Assembly: GCA_964526035.1 (NCBI GenBank)
Contig: CAZGKE010000015.1
Span: 1 to 39,142 of the forward strand
Source: DAOMOD01 sp964526035
GTDB taxonomy: Bacteria; Pseudomonadota; Gammaproteobacteria; Xanthomonadales; BPKI01
Length of the DNA stretch: 39,142 nt
Reading direction: 5' to 3'
Shown here: piece by piece, positions 7,060 through 14,079 of the stretch
Position numbering within the stretch: position 1 is the first letter of the stretch
Layout of the letters: each line of letters starts with the position of its first letter
Notes under the pieces: generated by a model
What the model saw: only the letters and a program-made list of their open reading frames with translations
The model's database searches: none
What the model was told of the DNA's origin: nothing
Translations under genes and position numbers: made by a program

Positions 7060-8043
7060 TCAGGCCAGCGCGCCGCCGCAGGAGCTGCCTGCGCCTGCGC
7101 TGCAGCCGAAGCAGTGGCCGGCGAACGAGATCGGGCCGCGGTCCAGCTGGTCGAGTCGCTCGATGTCCCAGACGCTGGGCACGCCCGCGCCCAACGGGAT
7201 GTCCAGCATCTGGTTGAAGTCGCAGTCGTATAGCCCGCCGTCCCAGCTCACCGACACCAGGTTGCGGCACATCACGCCTTCGGCGGCGTGCGGATTGAAT
7301 GCGCCCACCAGCAGTTCCATGTAGGCGTCGAGCTTGCCGTCGCGGCGCAGGTCGTGGAGAAAGCGCGCAATCGGCATGTTGGTGATGGTGTAGAGGCGGT
7401 TGAAGCGGATGCCGAAGTGCGCGTCGAGTTCGCGCTTGTAGTCGGCTTCCAGCTTCGCCTGCGCCGGTGGCAGGCTGGCGCCCACGGGGTTGTACACCAG
7501 GTCGAGGTTGAGGTCGCTGTCGGGCTGTCCGTAGCCCAGCCTGTTGAGCCAGCGCAGGCCTTCAATGCTCTTGTTGAACACGCCCTTGCCGCGCTGCTTC
7601 TCGACGTTTTCCGCACCGTAGCAGGGCAGTGAAGCGATCACCGAGATGCCGTGCGCGGCCAGCCATTCGGCGGTGTCCTCCTGGCCCGGTTCGTAGAGCA
7701 CGGTCAGGTTGCAGCGGTCGATGACCGTCTTGCCGAGCGCACGTGCTCCCGCGGCGAGCGCGCGGAAATTCGAGTTCAGTTCGGGGGCGCCGCCGGTAAT
7801 GTCCACGGTGTGTACTGCGGGTGCGTCGGCGAGCAGCTCGAGAATGCGCTCGACCGTGGCCGCCTCCATCATTTCGGTGCGCTTGGGGCCGGCTTCGACG
7901 TGACAGTGGTGGCAGGCCTGGTTGCACAGCTTGCCGATGTTGACCTGCAGGATCTCCAGCGGGCGCCGGTCGATGCGCAGTCCGTGCGCGGCGAGCTTGT
8001 CCTCGAAGCGCGGCAGGCTGGTGCTGCGGCCGTCGGGTGCCAT
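7060..8043 (-). CDS. arsS: Arsenosugar biosynthesis radical SAM protein ArsS
   Basis: A 327-residue radical SAM enzyme. The [4Fe-4S] cysteines are C40, C44 and C47 in KLCNQACHHCHVEAGPKRTE, a spacing of CxxxCxxC. TVDITGGAPELN carries the SAM-contacting GG motif. The C-terminus (HCFGCSAGAGSSCGGAL) is the cysteine-rich tail of the radical SAM/Cys-rich (selenodomain) family; where some relatives encode selenocysteine this one uses ordinary cysteine codons. Cyanobacterial ArsS joins a 5'-deoxyadenosyl unit to dimethylarsenite during arsenosugar synthesis. No arsenite methyltransferase gene (arsM) is in the window, so the arsenic role here is inference. It starts three bases after the DUF3047 stop. 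Confidence 0.9.
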   Translation of the reverse strand: MAPDGRSTSLPRFEDKLAAHGLRIDRRPLEILQVNIGKLCNQACHHCHVEAGPKRTEMMEAATVERILELLADAPAVHTVDITGGAPELNSNFRALAAGARALGKTVIDRCNLTVLYEPGQEDTAEWLAAHGISVIASLPCYGAENVEKQRGKGVFNKSIEGLRWLNRLGYGQPDSDLNLDLVYNPVGASLPPAQAKLEADYKRELDAHFGIRFNRLYTITNMPIARFLHDLRRDGKLDAYMELLVGAFNPHAAEGVMCRNLVSVSWDGGLYDCDFNQMLDIPLGAGVPSVWDIERLDQLDRGPISFAGHCFGCSAGAGSSCGGALA

Positions 8044-8046
8044 GGT

Positions 8047-8751
8047 TCAGGGCTCCGTTTCTAAGGTGAGATCGCCGAAGTAGCTCAGCGACCGTTCGCC
8101 GGTGTTGTCGCTGTCGGCGGCGACCAGCACTCCGGTGATGCGGCGCGGTGCGCTGCCGAAGTAGGCCTCGTAGTCGGCCACCACGTCGCGGTTCTCCATC
8201 ACCCAGCGCGCCAGGTTCTCCTCGCCGCTCTGCAACACGATCATGCCGACGCGGTCGGTGTAGGCGTTGGCAGCCATGTGACCGACCAGGTGCTTGTTGT
8301 CCCACACGTAGCACAGCGCTGCCGCCGGCGTGTCGTTGCCGAACAGGGTGCGGCCCAGCGCGATGCGTGCGCGCGTGCCGAAGCCGATCGATGACGGGTC
8401 GGGCTCGAAGGTGACATAGACGCGCGCCGCGTAGTCGTCGCCGGAGCGGCTGGCGAGATCGGCCGAGGCCGGCATTTCGTCCACCCGCCAGCGCCAGCGC
8501 AGCCGCGGTCGCGTCGCTGGATCGAGATCGAGTCGATGCGCCAGACTGGCCGCCCCTTTCGCGGAGTAGGCGCGCAGCACGCGCTCGCCGTCCAGCTCGA
8601 TCACGTCGAACTGGGTGTGCGTGTCGATGTTGCGCACGGTGACCAGACGCCACGGCGACGGCGGCTGGGACCCTTCGGCCGTGGAGAAAGGCTGCAGCAG
8701 CGGGCCGCCATTGGCGCTGAGCAGCGAGGCAAGCAGCAGGAACATGTGCAT
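8047..8751 (-). CDS. DUF3047 exported protein
   Basis: A 234-residue protein with a short signal peptide (MHMFLLLASLLSANGG) followed by a DUF3047 domain. Matching segments are LRWRWRVDEMP, SGDDYAARVYVTFE, AALCYVWDNKHLVGHMAANA and VADYEAYFGSAPRRITGVLVAADSDNTGE. The fold and function of DUF3047 are not established; the many aromatic and charged residues in a beta-rich protein suggest a periplasmic binding domain. The start is the ATG at 8751, seven bases after the stop of the flavoprotein gene and within its ribosome shadow. DUF3047 genes often sit near the TVP38-flavoprotein fusion in gammaproteobacteria to my recollection, so a shared pathway is plausible but unproven. Confidence 0.8.
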   Translation of the reverse strand: MHMFLLLASLLSANGGPLLQPFSTAEGSQPPSPWRLVTVRNIDTHTQFDVIELDGERVLRAYSAKGAASLAHRLDLDPATRPRLRWRWRVDEMPASADLASRSGDDYAARVYVTFEPDPSSIGFGTRARIALGRTLFGNDTPAAALCYVWDNKHLVGHMAANAYTDRVGMIVLQSGEENLARWVMENRDVVADYEAYFGSAPRRITGVLVAADSDNTGERSLSYFGDLTLETEP

Positions 8752-8758
8752 CGCGTCG

Positions 8759-10930
8759 TCAGGTTTCCGGTGTGGACTGGCCGCCACCACGCCGCCAGGC
8801 GTGGAAGCGCTGCAGCAAGCGTAGCACCCGTTCCGGTTTGTGCGCCTGCTTCCACTGGCCGGCCACGTATTTGTTGGCCTCGTTCCAGGTCGGATAGATG
8901 TGGATGGTGCCGAGAATCTTGTTCAGTCCCAGCCCGTGGCGCATGGCCAGCACGAACTCGGCTATGAGGTCGCCGGCATGCTCGCCGGCGATGGTCGCGC
9001 CGAGGATGCGGTCCTTGCCGGGTACGGTGAGCACCTTCACTACGCCGTGCGCTTCACCGTCGCAGATGGCGCGGTCGAGGTCGTCCAGTCCGTAGGTGGT
9101 GACCTCGTAGGCAATGCCGCGCTCCTTCGCCTCCAGTTCGTTCAGGCCCACGCGTGCCACCTCGGGATCGGTGAAGGTCGCCCAGGGGATCACCGAATAG
9201 TCGACCTTGAAGCGCCTGAAGCTGCCGAACAGCGAGTTGACGGCGCAGAACCAGGCCATGTGCGCCGCAGTGTGGGTGAACTGGTAGGGACCGGCGACAT
9301 CGCCGCAGGCGTAGATGTGCGGGAAGGTTGCCTGCAGATATTCGTTGACCTCGATGGTCTTGCCGCTGCGGATGCCGAGCTTTTCCAACCCGAAGCCTTC
9401 GAGCCGCGCCTTGCGGCCGACCGCCACCAGGATCTGGTCGAAGGGGATCTCCGACTCGACGCCCTTGTGCTCCACCACCAGGCGCTTCTCGCCGTCCACC
9501 GTGCGAACGGCGGTGGCGGTGGTGTCGAGCCGCACGTCGATGCCTTCATGCCGGAAACGCTCCAGAACCATTGACGAGATTTCCGGATCCTCGCGCGACA
9601 GCAGACGCGGCAGCATCTCCACCTGGGTCACCCTGGAGCCAAGGCGTGCAAAGGCCTGGGTCAGCTCGGATCCGATCGGGCCGCCCCCCAACACCACCAG
9701 CCGCGCGGGCAGCGCCTTCAGTTCCCAGAGCGTTTCGGAGATGAGGTAGCCAGACTCGGCAAGGCCGGGGATGTCGGGCACGAAGGGCTCGGCGCCAGTG
9801 GCGATGACGATGCCGCGGCCGGTCAGGGTTTGCGTGTTGCCATCGTTGCCGCGGATTTCGACCGTCCAAGGATCCTTCAGTTCGGCCTCACCCAGCACCA
9901 CGTCGACGCCCAGCCCGGTGTAGCGCTCAACGGAATCATGCGGCTCGATGTCGGCGATGACGCGCTGCACGCGACGCATGGCGGCGGCGAAGTCGACCTC
10001 GGCGTGGGATTTGCCCAGACCGTAGCGTTCGCCTTCGCGGATCTGCTGGTGCAGGCGCGCCGTACGGATCAGCGCCTTGGACGGCACGCAGCCGGTATTC
10101 AGGCAATCGCCGCCCATATTGTGGCGCTCGATCAGGGTCACCTTGGCCTTTACCGCGGCGGCGATGTAGGCGCTGACCAGCCCGGCCGCGCCGGCGCCGA
10201 TGACGATCAGGTTGCGGTCGAAGCGTTTCGGCCGCGTCCAGCCGCGGTAGATGCGGCGCGCCTTGAACCAGCCGAGTACGCGCTTGGCGATCAGCGGAAA
10301 CAGCCCGAGCAGCACGAAGCTGCCGATCAGGGCCGGCGAGAGCAGGCCGGAAAGCGAATCGATGCGGCCGAGTTGGGTGCCGGCGTTCACGTAAACCACG
10401 GTGCCGGCCAGCATGCCCACCTGGCTGACCCAGAAGAAGGTGAAGGCGCGCATCGGCGTGAGCGCCATCACCAGGTTGATCAGGAAGAACGGAAACAGCG
10501 GCACCAGGCGCAGCGTGAACAGGTACAGCCCGCCCTCGCGGCGCACGCCGTCGTTGATGGCCTTCAGCTTGTCGCCGAAGCGTCGCTGCACCGTGTCGCG
10601 CAGCAGAAAACGCGCAACCAGGAAGGCCAGGGTGGCGCCGATGGTGGACGCAAAGGACACGATCACCACGCCCCAGGCCAGCCCGAACAGCGCGCCCGCC
10701 GCCAGCGTCATCACCGCCGCGCCGGGCAGCGACAGCGCAGTCACCGTGACGTAGATCAGGAAGAAGATGCCGCCGACCAGCCAGGGATTGGCCGCAAAGG
10801 CATTCTGGAACGCCTGCTGCTGGCTCTTCAGGTAGGCGAGATTGAGGTACTGGCCAAGATCGAACCAGAACGCCGCGCCGACGGCGATGGCGATCAGGAC
10901 CAGCACGACAAGTTTGGTGTGACGCATCAA
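8759..10930 (-). CDS. TVP38/TMEM64 membrane domain fused to mercuric-reductase-like flavoprotein
   Basis: A 723-residue fusion. Residues 1-225 are a VTT (TVP38/TMEM64/DedA-like) integral membrane domain with about six hydrophobic segments and the motifs GAALFG-like AAGALFGLAWG, RFGDKL and RLVPLFPFFLINLVMA. Residues 238-723 are a class I pyridine nucleotide-disulfide oxidoreductase: FAD-binding GAGAAG (245-250), redox-active cysteines C276 and C281 in GGDCLNTGCVPSKAL, an NAD(P)H-binding LGGGPIGSELTQAFARLG, the second FAD motif YACGDVAGPYQFTHTAAH, and the C-terminal dimerisation domain with HIYPTWNEA. There is no terminal CC pair, so Hg(II) reduction as in MerA is unlikely. It heads the five-gene ArsS operon. 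Substrate is unknown; a membrane-linked thiol or quinone oxidoreductase is possible. Confidence 0.9.
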   Translation of the reverse strand: MMRHTKLVVLVLIAIAVGAAFWFDLGQYLNLAYLKSQQQAFQNAFAANPWLVGGIFFLIYVTVTALSLPGAAVMTLAAGALFGLAWGVVIVSFASTIGATLAFLVARFLLRDTVQRRFGDKLKAINDGVRREGGLYLFTLRLVPLFPFFLINLVMALTPMRAFTFFWVSQVGMLAGTVVYVNAGTQLGRIDSLSGLLSPALIGSFVLLGLFPLIAKRVLGWFKARRIYRGWTRPKRFDRNLIVIGAGAAGLVSAYIAAAVKAKVTLIERHNMGGDCLNTGCVPSKALIRTARLHQQIREGERYGLGKSHAEVDFAAAMRRVQRVIADIEPHDSVERYTGLGVDVVLGEAELKDPWTVEIRGNDGNTQTLTGRGIVIATGAEPFVPDIPGLAESGYLISETLWELKALPARLVVLGGGPIGSELTQAFARLGSRVTQVEMLPRLLSREDPEISSMVLERFRHEGIDVRLDTTATAVRTVDGEKRLVVEHKGVESEIPFDQILVAVGRKARLEGFGLEKLGIRSGKTIEVNEYLQATFPHIYACGDVAGPYQFTHTAAHMAWFCAVNSLFGSFRRFKVDYSVIPWATFTDPEVARVGLNELEAKERGIAYEVTTYGLDDLDRAICDGEAHGVVKVLTVPGKDRILGATIAGEHAGDLIAEFVLAMRHGLGLNKILGTIHIYPTWNEANKYVAGQWKQAHKPERVLRLLQRFHAWRRGGGQSTPET

Positions 10931-11033
10931 GCCGCTCCCCGGGGCTTCCAGTGCAGTGATGGTACGCCGGGCGGGGTGGGCCTGGCGTGGACGTTGACCG
11001 GAGCGGGTGCGAAACCCTTTCAGCCATCGGGTT

Positions 11034-11100
11034 GTGGGAGCAGCCTCAGCCGCGACCGTTCGAGGAGTCAGGCGCGTGGCGTGTCGGGGCTGAGGCCCCG
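11034..11100. repeat. BIME-like inverted pair of REP elements (GTGGGAGCAGC type)
   Basis: GTGGGAGCAGCCTCAGCCGC (from 11034) is a variant of the GTAGGAGCGGC-type REP head common in Xanthomonadales and Pseudomonas. Its core GCCTCAGCC (11043-11051) is the exact complement of GGCTGAGGC (11088-11096), and the second copy also forms its own small hairpin GGGGC (11086-11090) with GCCCC (11095-11099). The element fills most of the 276-base space between the divergent flavoprotein and acyl-CoA ligase genes. Confidence 0.65.
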
Positions 11101-11206
11101 CCCGCAGAAGCCTGTGCCGCTCCTGCCCGCTCCTTCCCGAAAGTCCAAGGGACGCGCGGCAGTGCAGCGCTCACAATGCCGTAACCCGGATTGCACGGAG
11201 CACCCC

Positions 11207-12730
11207 ATGAACCTCGCCAGCATCCTCACAAGCCGCGCCCGCAGCCACGGCGATCGCTGCGCCGTGGTCTTCGATGGTCAGCGTCTGACTTGGCGCGAGC
11301 TGGACCGACGCGTCAATCGCGCGTCCAACGCGCTCGCTTCTCTTGGTGTCGGTCGTGGCGACGCGGTGGCCTTCGTGCTGCCCAATGGCCTCGAACTGCT
11401 TGAGCTGTACTGGGCCTGCGCCCGGATTGGCGCCGTGTCGGTGCCGCTGTCGCCGATGCTGCGCGGTGCGGGCCTGGCGTCGCTGATCGGCGACTCCGGC
11501 GCCCGCTGCCTGATCGCTCATGCCGACATGCTGCCTGCCGTCGATGCCGTGCGTGAAGCACTCGACACGGTCGATCACAGCGCCTTCCTGGCCGTCGATA
11601 TGCAAGCATCGGGACGCTGGCGAGACTATGCGGAGATGTGTTCGTCAGCCTCCGAGGCAACGCCTGCCGATCCCGGCACGCACGCCGACGATCCCTGCAA
11701 CATCATCTACAGCAGCGGGACCACGGGTCTCCCCAAAGGCATCGTGCTCAGCCACGCGGTGCGCGCCTGGTACGGCGTGCTGTTTTCGAGCGCCATGCGC
11801 ATCACCTCGACAAGCGTGGTGCTGCAGACAGGCTCGCTGGTGTTCAATGGCGCGCTTCTGATGATGTTCGCCTGCTTCCACGCCGGCGCCACCCTGATCC
11901 TGCACCGTCAGTTCGATCCGCGCGCTTTCATCGAAACGGTGGAGGCCGAGCGCGTCAGCCACTGCATGCTGGTCCCGGCGCAGACCGTCAGCGTACTGCG
12001 CTCTCCCGCGTTCGACCCCGCGCGCCTGGCTTCGCTGTCGATGCTGCTGTCACTCGGCGCACCGATGCTGCGCCAGCACAAGGACGAACTGGCCGCCTGC
12101 CTGCCCGGTCGATTTCATGAGCTGTACGGACTCACCGAAGGCTTCGTCACCATCCTCGATCGCGACGACGTCGCGCGCAAACCCGATTCGGTCGGCGTGC
12201 CGCCACCGCTGTTCGAGATGCGCATCGTCGATGACAAGGGCCGTGACCAGCCGCACGGCGAAGTCGGCGAGATCGTCGGCCGCGGACCGATCCTCATGCA
12301 AGGCTACCACCGCCGCCCCGATCTCACCGCCGAAGCAATCCGCGACGGCTGGCTGCACAGCGGCGACCTGGGCCGGGTCGACGACGAGGGGTTCCTCTAC
12401 CTGGTCGACCGCAAGAAGGACCTGATCATCTCGGCTGGAGTGAACGTCTATCCACGCGACATCGAGGAGATCCTCGCCACCCATCCCGCGGTACGCGAAT
12501 GCGCCGTGTTCGGCGTGCCTGACGACAAGCGCGGCGAGACCCCGGTGGCCACGGTCCTTTTGCGCGAGGGCGAAATGGCAACCGGCGCAGACCTGGCCGA
12601 CTGGCTGAACGCCCGCGTTGCGGCGGCGTACCAACGCGTACGCGAAGTCCGCGTTGTCGACGATTTTCCGCGCAGCACGGCGGGGAAGACGCTGAAGCGG
12701 GAGTTGCGGACGAATTGGCAGGAGGCATAG
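11207..12730 (+). CDS. AMP-forming acyl-CoA synthetase/ligase
   Basis: A 507-residue ANL-superfamily ligase that activates a carboxylic acid with ATP and joins it to CoA. The P-loop-like motif IIYSSGTTGLPKG is at residues 167-179. ELYGLTEGFVTI is motif A5, GWLHSGDLGRVDDEGFLYLV the A7 hinge, DRKKDLIISAGVNVYPRDIE the A8 segment, and K in STAGKTLKREL near the C-terminus is the A10 lysine. Overall features fit a medium- or long-chain fatty acyl-CoA ligase or a cyclohexanecarboxylate/4-coumarate-type ligase; the chain cannot be chosen from sequence. The start is the ATG at 11207 with GGAG at 11197-11200. The frame is open far upstream, but that part is antisense to the flavoprotein gene. Confidence 0.9.
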   Translation: MNLASILTSRARSHGDRCAVVFDGQRLTWRELDRRVNRASNALASLGVGRGDAVAFVLPNGLELLELYWACARIGAVSVPLSPMLRGAGLASLIGDSGARCLIAHADMLPAVDAVREALDTVDHSAFLAVDMQASGRWRDYAEMCSSASEATPADPGTHADDPCNIIYSSGTTGLPKGIVLSHAVRAWYGVLFSSAMRITSTSVVLQTGSLVFNGALLMMFACFHAGATLILHRQFDPRAFIETVEAERVSHCMLVPAQTVSVLRSPAFDPARLASLSMLLSLGAPMLRQHKDELAACLPGRFHELYGLTEGFVTILDRDDVARKPDSVGVPPPLFEMRIVDDKGRDQPHGEVGEIVGRGPILMQGYHRRPDLTAEAIRDGWLHSGDLGRVDDEGFLYLVDRKKDLIISAGVNVYPRDIEEILATHPAVRECAVFGVPDDKRGETPVATVLLREGEMATGADLADWLNARVAAAYQRVREVRVVDDFPRSTAGKTLKRELRTNWQEA

Positions 12731-12768
12731 CTGTTGGGGTTTCGTTCGCCTCCCGGCGGGTGTTGTTT

Positions 12769-12830
12769 GTGTCATCCATGACGTGGTTTCGTCCGCCTCC
12801 CGGCGGCCGAAACCAAGTCATGGATGACAC
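12769..12830. repeat. 62-bp near-complete palindrome between convergent genes
   Basis: Three nested arms pair: GTGTCATCCATGAC (12769-12782) with GTCATGGATGACAC (12817-12830), GGTTTCG (12785-12791) with CGAAACC (12808-12814), and CCGCC (12793-12797) with GGCGG (12802-12806). No T-tract follows, so it is not a classic intrinsic terminator, yet its place between the ends of the ligase and amidase genes would suit bidirectional 3' end formation. A partial direct copy of the core (TTCGTTCGCCTCCCGGCGGG) lies just upstream at 12741-12760. Confidence 0.75.
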
Positions 12831-12888
12831 GAACATTCCCGCCACAGGCGGACATTGGCCCACGCAACGCGTGCGCCAAGCCCTCCCG

Positions 12889-13479
12889 CTACGGCGGCGC
12901 CAGCCGCTCCAATCCACTTGCCTCGATGACCCTGTCCCATGGAAACAACGGCCCGGGGTCGAGCTTGCGGCGCACCATGATCGAGGGGGCATCGCTGGCG
13001 GGTACTTCGCCGACGTCCAGCTGATCGTGGCCGGCAATGTGCCTGAGATTGGGGAAGTGCGCCTTCAGGGCCGAAAGCAGTGCGAGCAGGGCGTCGATCT
13101 GCGCCGCAGGGTAGGGCTCGTTCATGACCTGGTGGCGCGAGTCCAGCCAGTGCGGATAGCGGCCGCGGTTGACCAGTTCGATGCCAATGCTGCCTGCATT
13201 GTGGCCGCGTACGTGGTGCGCGATGCGCTCGGGACTGATCCAGACATGCACGCTGCCGTCGCGGTCGATGTAGAAGTGCCCGCTCGCGCCTGTGCCCGAG
13301 CCTTCGTAAAGCACCCGCTCACCGTACTCGCGTGCGGTCTGCAGGTCGGGCAGCTCGGTGCAGTGGATCACCACGAGGCTGATCGACTCCGGCGCACGCG
13401 CCTCCAATTGCGCCTCGTAGGGCAGCGGCCAGTCATGCACGGGCAGGTCAGCGAACATGGCAGTCATGCTATCAGGCAT
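12889..13479 (-). CDS. ampD: AmpD-type N-acetylmuramoyl-L-alanine amidase
   Basis: A 196-residue amidase_2 domain protein without a signal peptide, like cytosolic AmpD, which cleaves the stem peptide from 1,6-anhydro-MurNAc during cell wall recycling. H39 in LVVIHCTELPD, the later histidine in NLRHIAGHDQL and the aspartate in KLDPGPLFPWDRV are the expected zinc site. The middle segment GASGHFYIDRDGSVHVWISP followed by HHVRGHNAGSIGIELVNRG is characteristic of the family. The start could be ATG 13479, 13467 or 13458; I give the longest. In species with an inducible AmpC beta-lactamase, loss of AmpD raises expression; no ampC or ampR is seen here. It is divergent from the hydrolase at 13536. Confidence 0.85.
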   Translation of the reverse strand: MPDSMTAMFADLPVHDWPLPYEAQLEARAPESISLVVIHCTELPDLQTAREYGERVLYEGSGTGASGHFYIDRDGSVHVWISPERIAHHVRGHNAGSIGIELVNRGRYPHWLDSRHQVMNEPYPAAQIDALLALLSALKAHFPNLRHIAGHDQLDVGEVPASDAPSIMVRRKLDPGPLFPWDRVIEASGLERLAPP

Positions 13480-13535
13480 GCCAAGCCGCGGAGCGGTATG
13501 CCAGACTTCACGTGGTTCAACCCAAGGAGTGCAAC

Positions 13536-14051
13536 ATGAGCAAGGGTTTCGTCGTGCTGTCGCACGGACTGGAAAGTGGACCCGATGCCACCAAGGTCAC
13601 CGCGCTGGCCGCAGTCTGCGATGAACTGGGCTGGGACAGCGTGCGCCCGGACTATCTCGATCTCGATGCGATGCAGGATGCCGGTCGCATCGGTGACCGC
13701 ATCGCGCGTATGCTCGAGCATGCCCGTGGACACGAGCGCGTGGTGCTGGCCGGATCGAGCATGGGCGCCTTCATATCCGCGCTGGGCTCTCTGGAGATGG
13801 AGGTCGCAGGGGTGTTCCTGATCGCGCCGCCGATCCAGGTGCAGGGCTTCGATCAGCATCTCGATGTCGAGGACGTGCCGATGTCCATCGTGCACGGCTG
13901 GGACGACGAGTTGATCAGCTACGAGGAGGTGGTCGAGTTCGCGCATTCGCGTCGCGCCCCCTTGCTGCTGCTCGATGACGACCATCGGCTGAGCAAGCAG
14001 GTGCCCAGGGTGGCCGAGGCGTTCCGGCAATTCCTGCTGTCGCTGGCGTGA
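13536..14051 (+). CDS. Small alpha/beta-fold hydrolase
   Basis: A 171-residue single-domain alpha/beta hydrolase. The nucleophile elbow is LAGSSMGAF, the acid is probably in VHGWDDELI and the histidine in LLDDDHRLSKQV, giving a complete catalytic triad in the normal order. FVVLSHGLESGP near the N-terminus holds the oxyanion HG. It lacks a cap domain and a signal peptide, as in the small RBBP9/YqiA-like hydrolases, whose substrates are mostly unknown. The start is the ATG at 13536 with a good AAGGAG at 13524-13529. It precedes rlmKL by 28 bases and may be cotranscribed with it. Confidence 0.82.
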   Translation: MSKGFVVLSHGLESGPDATKVTALAAVCDELGWDSVRPDYLDLDAMQDAGRIGDRIARMLEHARGHERVVLAGSSMGAFISALGSLEMEVAGVFLIAPPIQVQGFDQHLDVEDVPMSIVHGWDDELISYEEVVEFAHSRRAPLLLLDDDHRLSKQVPRVAEAFRQFLLSLA

Positions 14052-14079
14052 GACTGATGCCTGCTGTCCAGGTCCGGCA

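Noticed and set aside
7037..7270. Upstream extension of the TIGR04283 glycosyltransferase frame
   Set aside because: The extra residues are Arg/Gly/Pro-rich and overlap the ArsS 3' end; MPNPLSRLSVVIP is the family start.
8759..10930. Mercuric reductase (merA) label
   Set aside because: No N-terminal HMA domain and no C-terminal vicinal cysteines; the N-terminus is a VTT membrane domain and no mer genes are nearby.
9830..11206. Open frame of about 459 codons upstream of and in frame with the acyl-CoA ligase
   Set aside because: It is antisense to the TVP38-flavoprotein gene, has a low-complexity Gln/Arg/His-rich translation typical of high-GC antisense frames, and the ligase has a good ATG with ribosome site at 11207.
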